From: Epiperipatus broadwayi
Lineage: Eukaryota; Onychophora; Udeonychophora; Euonychophora; Peripatidae
Assembly (NCBI GenBank): GCA_028023455.1
Contig: JAQFVV010000151.1
Span: forward strand, 62,001 to 126,000
Direction of reading: 5' to 3'
DNA: 64,000 bases
The notes beneath the pieces are model-generated. The model searched no databases, was not told where the DNA came from, and saw nothing but the letters and a program-made list of their open reading frames with translations. Positions 1 through 14,712 of the stretch are shown piece after piece. Position numbers and translations under genes: made by a program. The stretch's first letter is position 1. The number at the start of each line of letters is the position of its first letter.

Positions 1-1313
1 TATAAGTTTCTGGTTGAGCATAAATAAAGCTGTATCAAGGCACTTTACAAATATTTTTACTTTATCATAACTTCTATATACTGTTTTCTGTAGTATTTCC
101 ATTTTTACTGCAAGGTTTTGGCTAAACTTGAATAAAATATCCTGGTAAGAAAACTTTTAAAACTAGCCCTCCATTTAAAGGCAGTTCAAAATATTATATG
201 TTAAAACAAAACTTTTAAAATAAAAACAAAATTTTTCAAAATTATAACACTTTTCTAGCTTACGATCTTATACAGCTAAAATATGTTACTTCTTCCTTTA
301 CTTACACATTACTTTCTCCCGCTCCATCTAATTCTTATATTTCATCTGCTAAGATACCTCCGTTGATTGGTTAATTACTTTTTAGCACGAACAAATTTAC
401 ACTTTTTTAGTTTTATAACAGACTAGACTTTTTTAAAATAAAGAATTTATGACGTCATGTTTTAAAATATTACTTAGAATAGTATTTTTAAACTCAATTA
501 TAGTTTTATCAAAGTCATTTATTTTTTTAAAACAATTATTAAAATAATATTTAATATCTATTTTAATATTAATATTTAATTTATCTTGTTTTTTATTTAA
601 ATAAAATATTTAATTTTTTTATTAACTATATTCAACTTTTAAACACTACTTAAATATTACATCATTTAAACATTTATAATAACTATTTAATCTTTCAACA
701 TTCATTTCAACGATAGATAGCAATTACATTTAGTTCCATAATCCACAAACTTTATTATTATATTCTAACAAGCGTGTGTGTGAAGGTATATAATATACAG
801 TCACATGATTACTAACTTTTTCAGATGATTTGATTTTTAATTTATGTCTCGGTTTAAATTACCAAAACTGATATATTTTATAAAAATTTGGAAAATAATT
901 TAAAAATGTAGAACTAAATATAATTCTCACCATCCCAAAGTTTATTTTAAAATATATTAGATTAAATTTGACTATTAAATATAATTATAATATTACATAT
1001 AGTTTTTATTTAATTTATTAGTTTTAAAACATTACAATTGATTTGTTTAATATACTTTTAACTATTTATAGCTGTATTATTTTATATGGCCAGCTTTTAC
1101 AACCATAAGCAAGGATATAATTAAGCTTTATTTAACTGTTTCTTTAAAATAATCCATTACACTTTTACATACCAGGTAATTTTCAGCCTTAAATTGTACT
1201 ATAAGATCTAATCGATCATACAATTATCAATATATTACACAAACGTATCTTAAAATTTAAAATTTTTTAGTAATTGACCATTCTACCTTATTATGACCTA
1301 TAGATAAGGGCAC
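1..1313 (-). mobile_element. Family-1 TA-flanked element, partial copy cut by the window edge
   Basis: This block matches 34151..35450 nearly base for base in the same orientation. Both copies stop at the same point, where an AGGGCACA end runs into a (TA)n tract. Read on the minus strand the element begins TGTGCCC, an LTR-like TG start. It contains no credible open reading frame. The left part lies outside the window. I see no function beyond its being a dispersed repeat; the LTR interpretation rests on related elements in this window. Confidence 0.75.
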
Positions 1314-1413
1314 AATATATATATATATATTTATATTGTTATTTTGCTATATAAATATATATATATTCTATGCTTTTCTATATATATATATATATATATT
1401 AGAAAAGCATAGA
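1314..1413. repeat. (TA)n tract with a 14-bp hairpin around its second half
   Basis: Alternating TA runs fill most of this stretch. The bases at 1367..1380 (TCTATGCTTTTCTA) are the exact reverse complement of 1400..1413, with a pure TA run between them. The structure could extrude as a cruciform, or be the remnant of an insertion into a TA microsatellite. Confidence 0.7.
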
Positions 1414-1430
1414 AAATCGTTCTAAATTAG

Positions 1431-2330
1431 AATTTTGAAACAGATAAACTTTTTTCAGAAAACATGTATATACTTATACCAAAATTAATTTAAAAAGAAT
1501 ATATCTTTAAAAAATGCATCATGAGTAAACATTACCTGTCATAGAATATAATGTTATTGTTTTAGCCAAAGACAAATGTCATTACTTATTTCTACTGAAA
1601 TGCCTACAGTTGATAAATTCCATGTATATCATTTAAATAAAACTCTAATTGGTAGTGAAATAATTTGTTGAAGATGTCAACATCATGCAAGAAGAACATT
1701 TAGGAACAACTGGATATCTTGATTATTTTACCAATGACTGATGATCAAGGAATAAAGAACTTTATTCTTAATCAACATTATTTTACAAATATGGAAATGA
1801 ATAGGACAGTAACATGAACTTTTATTATATCACATTCTATTTGTGAATCATCATTTAAAAATATTTAATTTTATTTCCTTTGTTACTAAAATCTGCTTGC
1901 CATTGGAATAATTCATTTAAAAAAGACTAAATAAAGAGGATTAGAAGATAATGAAGTGAAATATTTTTTTTGTTATATACTTAATAAAATTTAGGTCTTT
2001 TATGAAAATGATTTGACAGAGGCATGAACTGAGGTATAAATGTAAATTAATATTAAGGTAGGATTTTATCATTTTTCTAATTGGATTTATTCATGACATG
2101 ACAGAACTTTGTTGTTACTAATATCTTGTACAAAAGATTTTATATTTGTTAATGATGACTATACAAACTTGTACAACAGCTTATATATTTCTTAATGATG
2201 ACTATGCATAGGGATGGCCTCATGAAGTTGGAATTTTCTGATATGGATTGTATAATGTAATATCATTAGTTATTTGTATATCTATGAAATTAAGATTACC
2301 TAATTTAACATGTTTATATATATATATATG
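1431..2330. other. Unassigned AT-rich DNA
   Basis: I find no coding sequence, RNA gene or repeat boundary here. Short reading frames are AT-rich and look like chance. The stretch ends in a mixed (TA)n(TG)n run at about 2316..2340. Confidence 0.5.
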
Positions 2331-2337
2331 TGTGTGT

Positions 2338-3458
<1,121 letters not shown>

Positions 3459-3490
3459 ACATCTTTTATCCATGAAAATATTAGAATTAT

Positions 3491-3519
3491 CACACACACA
3501 CACACACATATATATATAT
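3491..3519. repeat. (CA)n(TA)n compound microsatellite
   Basis: A run of CA changes to a run of TA and is followed at once by TGTAACCC at 3520. That start resembles the ends of the TA-flanked LTR-like elements elsewhere in the window. Confidence 0.9.
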
Positions 3520-6500
3520 TGTAACCCTTAGTTTCTTTCATAGAGAAACTAATGATTGGGAAGTAAATAGTAGGATTAGTAGATGGCTATATCCAATTTT
3601 TTTTTTTAAGTACAGAAAACTTAAACGCCTTATTTAAAGAAAATAATGACCATTTGGATTGAATTTAATGTATAGATAAAAGTATTTTGTATTTTATTTA
3701 AAATTATAGCATATTATGTAGAGAGAAAGGAGATTTACTATTGCACACCCTGTAATATCTTAAAATGTTGCTTTATATAAGTCTAAACAAAAAGGTTTTG
3801 TCAGTCATAATATATATAAATGAAAATGATAATAGGAATAAAAAAATTTGAACTTGTCATAGATAGTATTTGTTTGACAGTTCTTTAAAGGAGAATAGGT
3901 TAAATTATCAGGAAATTACTAAGGATATTTTGTACTAATAAAAATATGAACAAGTGGATCACTATTTAGTATATGTTTATGCATGGATGTGTGTATAATG
4001 TATACAGAAGAATAGGTTTAAATTGTCAGGAAATTACAAAGAATATTTTGTTCTAATAAAAATATGACCAAGTGAGCACTATTTAGTATATGTTCATGCA
4101 TGGATGTGTGTATAACATATATATAATTTTTTTTTATCATAACATTTACACAATATTATTTGATAGTATAATCTAAAAAGGAATTTATTTTGTATGAGGT
4201 TTACAGGAATTGGTTATTGATTTTAGTTCTAATTTTGATTTTAGGTTAAAATCAAAAAAAAAAAAAGGGGGGGGGGGAGAAATTTATTTATTAAAAATCA
4301 GTTATATAAGATATCCACTATTATATTTTTTTGAACATTTCTCAGACATCAAATCAGGGAAAATGTGTCAAAAAAGATAAGATAATGAGAGCTGAAGTCA
4401 ATAAACCAAAACCAACATTTAACAAATGTAGTCAAATGTTGTTTATGAGAATTGGTAGCTAGAGAAGATGAAAGCAACATTTGCAGGTGGCTTTTTTTAT
4501 AAAAGCTAGTGCCAATGAAGTAGGGAAAATTCTCTTGCTTGTTCTATATCTTAACTTCTCCTCTGGTCTTTATTCTCAGATAGCAGTTAACTAAAAATTA
4601 AGAAGTGTATAGGTGTAAACTAATATAAAGTGCTAAAATATGGACAGATGTACAGGTCTCTTCTTCAGAATCAACAATGGCAAAATTAATTTGCAGCAAA
4701 AAGTTTTATAAATCGTACATGAATCTTTGTATTTGACTTTTAAAATTTTGTTTAAAATAAAGAGATCTCAGGAACAAACATTTGACACTATGTATTTAAT
4801 CCATGGCTTAATTAAAACTTCAAGAAATAACTGGATTTTAATACTATTAATTGGAGATTTAGTTTAAATACTCATCATTATTATTATTATTTTTTATTGT
4901 GACACCAGTAAGAAAGAATTAATGTGCCAATAAAATCTATTTGAATCACTCAAATGTGCAATGGATACTTGTCAAATATAAAGGAAATAATTGCTGAAAA
5001 TAAGTTAGCAATTCTCCTTCATCACTAATAAAATCAAACTTAAGAATGTGTGTGGGAATAGAGCATCTAGAATACCTGTTTTGTTTGAATTTTTTCTCTC
5101 CCAAAAGAAAACTTGAAAAAATGAAGCTTAAAGAAAAATAAAGTTATGGACAAAAATGTGAAACCAAACATCTGGATTTGAACCTGGTAACAAAAGCATT
5201 TAAGAAACAAAAGTGATCTGCAGGACTGTTTTTCAATAGTTTTAAATATCGTGATTACATATAAAAATATAATGTATCAATGTAGATACATCCTGAATGA
5301 AAAAAATTTATGTGCTCCCATAATCATTAAAGTGAGATGAATATAGTGTGCTTGCCATTGTTGTGAAGCAAATAATGGTGAATGGTGTTGTGTACAATGA
5401 GTATGTGTTTTTCTATTAAGTTGGCATTGACTTGCAAAATATTCATATATAACCCCAAAGAAACCCAAACCAAAGAGGCAATGCTTAATGTTTTATTGTT
5501 TATTTCTTTTGCTTTTATTTATATGTTTGCTATTATGTTTAATAGATATTTAACACTCATAGGAATTTTTTAAAAAATTGATTTTGACCTATAAAAAACT
5601 ATTGAAGTTTTTTTTAACAAAAAAAGGTTAAGGTATAATAAATGAAAAAGCATGAATGCTTATATATTTGTCAAAAGAAAAAAAGAGAAAAGATTTTTTA
5701 TCAAAATTATATGCCTATTGGTAGAGTTGTGAATGTCATTTGAATAGGCATTGCTATGCCTTGACAAGTAGATACAATCTATTTTGATCATAAATCTTGG
5801 ATGACTGTTGTTGGGTGCTTGACTTTTAAAATTAATGTAGTTCATGTGTTTTGTTTGTGATCAGTTAAAACTTTGTCATTTTGAGTCAATACTATAATCA
5901 CCCTGTGAGTATATGTGTGAATCTGTAAATGTTGAGTATTACTGAGGTAGAATTATTGTACCACCTTGAAGGGATAGATAGAAAATAACTATCTTATCTG
6001 TGAATTACTATGTATGCAAGTATTGGGAGATGAAGGACTTGATTCTAGCTCCATTTATATGTATTATTTTGGGTAAAAATTACTTTTATGGTTGTGGTAA
6101 AAAGTTTTGCATGCCTATTAAAAGTAAATATCCTCACATAATGCTTAGCCTCAGGAAAAAGACAGTTCCTAGGCCAATTCTAACATTTGAAGTTATAAAT
6201 AAATTGTTTAATTTTCCTTACTGAGACATTAATGTGTGCATTATGAAGTGCTGCATAGTGATATAAAATGTATGGAGAATTTTTGCAAGATAGTATAAAA
6301 GTTGCTATGACAGGGTTATGGTTATAACAAGATGTGTGTTGATGTTGAGGGTGACAGAGAGTTATTTTAATTTATACGCTGGCCGATCTGTTGTCAGAGT
6401 TTATGGAAGGTAATAAAATTAGATGTTGTCAAGCTGTGGCAACATAATAGCCTATCCAAATGTATACCATTGCTAGATTGGTAAAATAATGATCAGGATT

Positions 6501-8373
6501 ACAGGGAGATAGCAAGGAATATTTAGTGTGCATGGATATAAAACTATGGTTTTATATTTCAACCAATTAGTTAGAATGGTTAGAAAATTTGGTTATAAAA
6601 TTATTTTTACATAAGAAATAAAAGATATTATTGCTTGTTGGAATAGTTAAATTTATTGTTATTGTAGTAAAGTGGGCCATGAAACTGAATAGACTTTTGA
6701 CTAAAGTTATATGATAATATTTATATTTAAATGCGGAATACTAATTCCATGCTTAAGCACATTAACATTAAAGTTATAATATAGGTCAAAACAATGATTA
6801 AGTTTAATTTGGAAATCTAAATAATATGAAAGCATTTTTTTATTAGTATTATTATTATTTTTATAGTAGTTAATGTGAATTTCATATAGAGAGAAATTAA
6901 AATTTTATTTTGCAATGAATATCTGAGCTTGTGGTGATACTATATATGTGTGTTTCTTTCTTATTTAGGTATAATAAATGTTTGTTATTGTTATAAATTT
7001 ACATATGAGTCTTGTGTTTTGATATTTTAGATATCTAGAACCTTACACTGCCTTATAATGAAGTATATTCTATATACTATCATAACCAATTTTATAAACA
7101 TAGTATTAATACAGGTATTAATACCTGATCACATTTAAATTTATGAATTGTCTTATGTTTGTTGATTTCCATAATTCAGTTGATCACATTTAAATTTATG
7201 AATTATCTTATGTTGATTGATTTCCATGATTGATTTCCATAATTCACCTTTATAAAATATCAACCAAGAAAGGTTTTTGTCCAAGGGAGGGGCGATGATT
7301 TCGTGTGGATCAAATTATACCCGACTCATAAAATGTAATATATTCAAAAGTATTAGATACTTTTGGCAAACAGATGATACAAAATAAAATAAGAGAAAAT
7401 AGTCAATTCAGATATGTTCAACTTAGTTATTTAGTTTGTTGCAATGGAATGAATATTAAGAGTAGACATAAAATCCTTTTTCTGCTTTTCGTATTTAATA
7501 TGATTCCCACTGGTAAACTCACATTGAATTTAAATTTAGCAACCTTAAGGAATCATACCCATCGTAATAACTAATAATTGCATCTCACAAGCAGATCAAG
7601 ACCTTGAGAAATTTGAATACTTCAAGTATTAAATTTAAGAGAGCTAGCTTTGAAGTCAAATAGTATAAATATTAAAAATTGGGAAATACAATTTTGATAA
7701 TAATAATTAATTTGGAATTAGTTGGAATAAAAAGTACATTCCATTCTGGTAGGCATTACAATTATGTTAGACATTATTAGAATTTGTTTATGTTATGAAA
7801 TACATATCTACTATGGAAATATAGAAAATATTAATTATTTGATAGTATAAAATATTAGAGATGTAAGTAAAATATTTATAATATTTTTTGCTATATTAAA
7901 TAAATTTCAATTGTTATTCGTTAATAAATATTATTCACATTTATTTTAAATTTAAAGAAGTTTCTAATTTATTTAATCATTTTACAAACAAAATGAAGTT
8001 AAATACATATATCCCCACACATATGTTATATTTATTTAATATCCTAATAACTTAATTGAAGTATATTTTAAAAATATATTAAGATTATATTGAGTACTGT
8101 TATTGCTACAGAATTGATGGAAACCCCTGAAGAGAATTAACTGTTAAATCTATCCTGAGTTCGAATTCTGAGCATAACGAAACAATTAATAAAGGTGAAG
8201 GTTGAATGATTTAGTCTAAATTGTGTCTATATTAACTATTTAATAAGAAATTATTAAAATTAAAATAGATTCAATTTTGGATTAAAGTTAAATAATATTA
8301 TTCCTAGCATCCTATATGATGTCCCCAAATCTGATTATAATGAGATGTAACCACCTTGATATTTACTTAGGAA
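3520..8373. other. Unassigned AT-rich DNA, possibly a TA-flanked element
   Basis: This block starts TGTAACCC after a TA tract. Before the next TA tract, near 8390, it ends with ATTACA. Those ends resemble the TGTAAC...GTTACA elements, but I see no second copy in the window and no coding sequence. It includes a 117-bp tandem duplication and an A/G homopolymer junction near 4251..4280. Treating it as a single element is speculative. Confidence 0.3.
3893..4118. repeat. 117-bp tandem duplication
   Basis: The sequence from GAATAGGT at 3893 repeats from 4010 with only scattered changes. Both copies carry GGAAATTAC, AATAAAAATATGA and GCATGGATGTGTGTATAA in the same order. Two copies are visible. Confidence 0.9.
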
Positions 8374-8390
8374 ATCCATACCATTATTAC

Positions 8391-8427
<37 letters not shown>

Positions 8428-8454
8428 ATAATGGTATGGATCTTATATATATAT

Positions 8455-8492
<38 letters not shown>
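8374..8492. repeat. (TA)n tracts with a perfect 17-bp hairpin
   Basis: The bases ATCCATACCATTATTAC at 8374..8390 are exactly complementary to 8425..8441 across a TA run. A second TA run fills 8442..8492. This is the same arrangement as at 1367..1413: a short unique inverted arm on each side of TA. A tyrosine/isoleucine-rich frame across it is low complexity and not a gene. Confidence 0.85.
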
Positions 8493-8496
<4 letters not shown>

Positions 8497-10567
8497 ACCC
8501 TTTTATTTAGGCTAGAATGGATTATTTTTATCAATGTATTGGAAAATTTTAAATTTTAAAGTTAAGTAAGGGGATGATGAATGTTATGTGTCAATGATCT
8601 TTGAATAATTTAGTTAAGTCAAGTAAAATAATTGATGTATAATATTGTGTTGGTATTTGTAAGAAAGTAGTTAGCTAAAAATCATTATAGGATTGTATGA
8701 TTGGGAGAACTGGCCAGAATAAATATTGATTTAATAAGACTTATAGATAAATTATTAAGGTAAATTTTAAAAGTAATACATTAAAGTTAAATGAGTAGAT
8801 TATTTAATAATAATAATTGTATTTAATGGTTATATGTTAAATTATTTAATTAAAAATAATAATGTACAGAGAAAAGTGTATTTTTGATCTTATAATATTA
8901 AAATAATTATTTTAAAATTGTGATATAATATTGATTGATGTAATATTTTATAAATTAAATTATTTATTTGAGTTTCCTTTAAATTAGTAGTGTATCATTT
9001 AATTTTATAAAATACGTGATGTATAATATTTACACCTGTGCTTGAAAATAAAATAATGTTATCTGTTATAAATATTAGATTAGGTTTTAAAAATAGATAT
9101 AATAGATTAAATTAGATTTATGTTTTGTATTGAAAATAAATATGTTAGATTTAAAATAAAGGTAGAAATGGTAATAAATATTGAAATGTGATTTTTAAAA
9201 GTTATTTTGAAGTATGTATTAAGTATAAATAAAATATGAAAATTAATTAAGAATTGAATAATATAATAAAAATAAATATTTAATAAATTATTATTAGTTT
9301 TAAATTTAATCTGGCATTCTATTCCTGGGATTATGAAGCAAGCATTGTTGAAATTGACCAATGAAAACCTGTATTTTGGATAGCTATAAAAGAGCTGTGC
9401 AGGAATTCCAGGGTCACTGTTATCCTATTATACCATGATACCATTGTCAGAGTTTCTACAACCTTGGTAAATTAATCAATAGCTTAATAGTCAATTTTAT
9501 TATTTTTTTAAATTCTAAAAGTACAGTAATTTATTATTATAAGATCGTGATATGGAAACGAGTGGCTAAAATTAAATAATTCTTTGCTAGCTGATCTGTT
9601 TTTATCCAAATTGTCATCAACTTAAACATGGGGAAGTCATTGCTAAATATAAAAAGATTGAGGAAAAAATTCAAGTGTAATTATCATATAAAACGTATAA
9701 TTTTGCCTATTCTGATAAGTCCTGTTAATTTACAACTTTATTTTAGTAAAAGAACTTTACAGAGAAATACAAGAGTTTCATCAAAAATGGAATGATATAA
9801 AATATTTTATGAAAAAAGAAAACTTATTTTAAATTATAAAGAAAAATGCTTTTAAAAGAAAAAAACCTTTAAATTTGTCCAAACAATTATTTTGCAATGC
9901 TAAAATATTTTTTTCTGAAGAAATATTAAAAATAATTTCAAGCTGGAATTTTTTTTTAAAAAAGATCAAAATTAAGATCATTTTCCGATAATGATTTATA
10001 TCATATTTTTTAAAAATATTCCAAGTTAGTAATTAAGGTATTCTGGCCATACAAAAAGTTTTCTGAATTTATTTGTGGAAATAATTAAGTTATTTGCGAA
10101 TTATGGGAAAGTTTATGGTGTATCAGAAGATATTAAACCTCAGTAAAGATGGAAAAGTTACAAAAACTTGAAAAATTATCTTGATGAAGAATATTAAAAG
10201 TGTTTAAATTAGATTTTTACCTAGCAATGAATACCTAAGTATTGTAAAAATTTTGGAACTAAAAAAATATTAATTATATTAATTTGTAAGTTAAGGAATA
10301 AAAGAAAACTTACCATATTTAATTGTAACAGTCATTGCGGATTTTATGTTGCAGTGAGGAGAATGGAGCATACGTGGTTATTGGTGTCAAAAGTATAATT
10401 ATTAATGTTTTTCCAGGACAAGAAGACACTTCCTGTAATGAACTTAGTTTCAAAAAAAAAAACATTTCATCGCAAGAAATTCTAATGAAGCTGTCGTAAA
10501 TATATTTTAATTTTTTTTATTAACTTCATATTTATACTTACTAAAGGGTCAACATATTTACACATTT

Positions 10568-10783
10568 AACAGAGCTCAGAAAAACAGCAACACGTCCTCT
10601 GTATTCTTGGAGCATGCTAAACAATCTGGACACAACTTCACACCTGCCAATCCCATAATATTGTGCTCAGAATCAAATGATCACAAAAGAAAAATAAAGG
10701 AGGCATTTTACATCAATGGAAACATCCATGCCATTAATAGAAAGGATACTTGCTTTGAGATCTCGAAGAAATGGGCTACATAA
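10568..10783 (+). pseudogene. Penelope-like element, C-terminal endonuclease fragment
   Basis: An open frame of about 71 codons ends in TAA at 10781..10783. It encodes LEHAKQSGHNF, then KRKIKEAFYING and AINRK, ending EISKKWAT. The order H...F, then K-R-K-I-K-E-A plus hydrophobics, then N-R is the signature of the C-terminal end of the PLE reverse transcriptase/GIY-YIG endonuclease protein. The same core is found in the PLE fragments at 26-30 kb, but the rest differs, so this is a different PLE lineage. The RT domain and the GIY-YIG motif itself are missing. It lies inside the family-1 element at 8493..14712. Confidence 0.7.
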
Positions 10784-13008
10784 TACTAGATTATTTGAAT
10801 ATTTGTATTTGCATATTTTATTATACATTTTATGAAGGCTATGAATATGAGGCATAGATCCTCGAAAACGTTAAGCCGATAAACTTTAATACTAATTAAT
10901 ATCTTCTCTAATTAACAATTATATATTTTACATATAGTGAGAAGTAAAGCTATATTTATTACTAATGAAATAAAAGTAGGGTAGGAACATAAAAACATTA
11001 AATTATTTACTAACCTAGAGATTAGTTATTATAAAAAAAAGTATTTAATAATTTTAAAAAAAAAATTAATATTTTAAAGTATGATGAGTTGGAATGAATG
11101 ATATTTAAATAATGTTTTATTTAGTTTGGGATTCAGAAATATTATGGGAACAATTGACTATGAAGAAGTATTATTGATGGTAACAATTATAAAAGTATTG
11201 ATCATTTTACTATGTATTTATTTATTGTATATTTTAGTGTGGATGTGTGAAATGATTATAAAAAAACACAATACATACACATGGTTTATAATTTGTTTAT
11301 TCATGTTAAAGAATATGCATACTTTTAAATATATTATAAGTACATTTTAATATAAGGGAAATATAAGTATATGATTCTATTATAACAGAATTTGATGTTT
11401 AGTTTAAGTGATCAAAATAATAAACCAGAATATCAATATTGATTGCTTGTATTTATGTGTAAAGTTACTAAGGGATAAAATAATCTTTTTTTATTGATTG
11501 GTTAGATGGTTATTTCAGACATGAATTTATTTATTATTATAAGAATGTAAGAATAGATTTTAACTATGTAAGCTTGGTATTAAGTTAAATAGAACTAAGA
11601 TAATATTTTAGGTAAGATTTGTTTATATTGGAATAAGTATAGATGATATTGATTATTGTGCAAGTATAGTTAACTTAGCCCTATAACTTGTATTTGTTCA
11701 TGGTAGCATTATTTTCTGTATGTGGAGGTTATAATGTTCCATAGAGCTGAATAGATAGATAGCTTGGACATTATGTTTATTGGTAAAGGTGATGAACTAA
11801 AATAGTCATACCTTATTTATGATACACCGTGACCATGATCATAATTTAATAGAAATGCTATTAAATTAAAATCTGATTTATTCCGTATACCTACGTGTAT
11901 TTACTATTGATATTGCTTGAATTGTATCGTAAAGGCTAGTATTTTAAAATATGAAATGATGAATAAGTTTAAAATGCAGAATTGTTGTTAAAAAAATAAG
12001 ATGGGTTATATTGTTTAAAAGTAAAGATGATTGAAGGTAAAGAATACAAGATGGTAACTTGTTAATAAAGAATCATAAACTTTTTATGATTTGGGACTCA
12101 TTATTATTTATTATAAATAGATAAATGATGAATGGAATGTGTTTTCTAAAGATATCATTTAGTCATTAAGTTTAAAAAAAAATTCAATGTTAATGCATAT
12201 TTTTACAAGTAAAAGAAATATACATAAATCATATTTGAAGAATGCAAGTGATCATAATTTTATATTATTATTATTTTATAATACTACACATCAGTGCTTA
12301 AAATTTATTTCACATCATATTGAGGAATAATAAGCAGTTTAGGTTAATGGGTATATTATTAATTAACATTATTTACACTGTAAGTTAAGAATAATTATAG
12401 AATATAGTAAAAGTGTTTTTAAAACTAAATAATAAAATATAAATTCAAAGCGAATTAATAATTTAAATAATACTTTTGTAATGTAATAATTTTAAAAGAA
12501 TTAATGGAGGCCATAAAGATATTATGGTAATATTTCAGTAATAAGAATTTGATAAAGCAATTTTTTTGTATCTAATATTTTTTTATTTAATTCATTTTTT
12601 GTGTACAATTAACTAAAAGAGAGTAAGACAAAGTGCATGCATATTGTACATACTGTATATAATTTATTGTTAAAGTTTATTAATAAATTTGTTAAGTTTG
12701 TTATAAATCTTGGTGTCGACTCAATTTTTTCATATCACAATTACATAATCACAGATAATTATAATAAAGACATAGTATTTGCACATCATAAATAAAAGTG
12801 TTATTTAAGAGTTATAATATTTTTCTTGATATGTTTTATTTAAGAAGTTTCATTTATTGTAGCATTCTGATGGTCATAGAAGAATTACCAAAGATTTACA
12901 TTAAATTATATTAGTAATGATTGCCACATATTCTCATATTATACTATCATATCATATATGTTTACTTAAGATGCCATATGAATAAAAGAGGCTTCCATTT
13001 TATGGTAC

Positions 13009-14092
13009 TCATATTATAGCTAAAGACGCCGTTCTGTGGCGCCGTTTTCAAGCTAAAAGTAATAAAAATGATGTTTCCGCAGCCAACACGTTCAAACCCA
13101 CATTTTCTATAATACAGCTTTTTTTGTTGTGCTACAGAATGCAGGCCGCTATGTTGCATCACAGCACAACATGTATGTTGCATGGAAGCAAATATATTTC
13201 CCAAATTCGCAGAATGTTTATTTGAATTGTATGGAAATGTAATTTTATTTTTTTATATAATTTTAAAGTATTAAAATGTTCAGATTTTGTAAAGTAATAA
13301 TTCTAAGAGTTTGTAAACATACTGTATTTATGTTTTAATTGTGAAAACGTTAAAGATCTATGCTTTTAGTGATTTGAAATTTGGTAACGCGTCAAGTAAT
13401 GTACTATTCATAACATTCCAAGAGATAAACAATATAGCGCAGGAAATCACACATGTTGTTATATTCGGTGATTTACCAACAACAGATTATAATGTTGTGT
13501 CCTATTTGCAAGCTTTAACCCTAAAACTAACCCTAAAACTAATCCTAAACCTAACCCTAAAACTAACCCTAAATCTAACAGTAACAACTGTTACTTTTTA
13601 TTTGAATTAAAAAATAGTCATAATATATGTTTATTGGTTAATAAAAATAAATAAATGTAAAACGAAGACTAAGAAAATAAAAAATAGACGAAGACATTTT
13701 AATTTTTATTACGATTATTATTTTTTAAACAACAACAACAAAAAAAGTCATAACACAAGTAAAAAAATATACGATAGAAAATTGATAAAAAAAAAAAAAG
13801 CTGTAACACAAGTAAAAAAATATACGATACAAAATTTATTTTTCTAATAAAGAAACATAAAAAAATGTATCAAATAGTAATTTGTTTATTTTATTTTACA
13901 TTTTTTATTATCATTTAAATTGTATACGTTAATAAAAAATAATATTTAAAAAAGACGATTTTGTTTTGTTTTTATTTTCACATTACAAAAAAGCACAGAA
14001 AAATTATTAAAATCAACGGCCCAGGAATGGTCATATTTTATAGTTTTAGTGTGAAATAGGCAACATCCAATGGCATCTTTAGCTATAAAACA
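13009..14092. mobile_element. Candidate TIR DNA transposon, non-autonomous
   Basis: TATAGCTAAAGACGCCGTT near 13013 matches the reverse complement of the right end (14075..14090) as TATAGCTAAAG-A-GCC-TT. Similarity continues inward for about 45 bp, with GCC, TTTCA and CTAAAA blocks in register. TA occurs at both outer ends, compatible with a TA target duplication as in Tc1/mariner-type elements. An alternative pair (AGATGCCAT at 12970 with ATGGCATCT near 14071, flanked by TTA) overlaps it, so the exact ends are uncertain. There is no transposase. Confidence 0.45.
13511..13582 (-). repeat. Degenerate interstitial telomeric repeat
   Basis: This is a run of CTAACCCTAAAA variants: about ten CCCTAA-like hexamers with A insertions and single changes. 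It corresponds to (TTAGGG)n on the minus strand, the common metazoan telomere unit. It sits inside the TIR candidate, not at a chromosome end, so it is an internal fossil or was captured by the element. Confidence 0.85.
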
Positions 14093-14712
14093 AGCACCTA
14101 TTATATTATTATTATGTGATATACATGAACAATATTATAAGTAGAAAGATAGGAAAGTAAATCATAGATTAAAGATTAGTATTATTATTATTTTGTTATT
14201 ATTATTATTATTATTGAATTGTAGTTAGGAATGATATTAAATCCCTTATTATACCTAATTACAAAAGTTATACTTAATTTAAAATTAATTTAAGAGAGCC
14301 TGAGATAATTTGAGTTAAATTAATTTTAATAAAGATATTCAGATTGATTTATTAAGAGTTATGTACTTAGTTAATTTAGATTAAAGACATAAGAATACTA
14401 TAAATGTAGTATTTAAGTAATAAGAGTAGGGATAGTATTCTTATGCCATTAAGATGATATCCTATGAAATATTAGCTTAATGTATTCAGTCTGCCACTTG
14501 TAAACTCACTTCATAGTCTCATGATTTGATTAGTCATTTAATTAATTTTAACACAGAACTATGTTATTATTTATTAGTTAAGCTAATTTGATAATTTGAT
14601 ATTATTAAAAAATATAGTTATTGTTAATTTAGATACATTTTAGATAAACATAGTTATTTATCTGAGCTAGATCCATTTATCATTATTACATATTTCCTGG
14701 AAGTGATGGTAC

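Larger units (their letters stand above)
8493..14712 (+). mobile_element. Family-1 TA-flanked element, diverged copy with insertions
   Basis: This copy begins TGTACCC directly after a TA tract and ends with TGGTACTA at the next one. Its start (TAGGCTAGAATGG, then TTTTAAATTTTAAA) matches the reverse complement of the right end of 30713..35450. Around 11660..11690 it shares ATAGTTAACT-AGCCCTATAACT with the reverse complement of 32650..32690, and around 14440 it shares TTCTTATGCCATT with the reverse complement of about 30980. Its right end shares GAGCTAGA and CCTGGAA blocks with that copy. It is roughly 1.5 kb longer, about what the inserted PLE fragment and TIR element below would add. No intact gene is present. 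Divergence suggests an old insertion. Confidence 0.6.

Noticed and set aside
8155-8180. A GAGTTCGAATTC stretch like a tRNA or SINE B box, with similar words near 60849 and 60989
   Set aside because: No A box at the right distance and no tRNA fold could be drawn; not supported as a tRNA or SINE.
8316-8510. A 64-codon frame rich in Tyr and Ile
   Set aside because: It is a translation of TA microsatellite and adjoining sequence.
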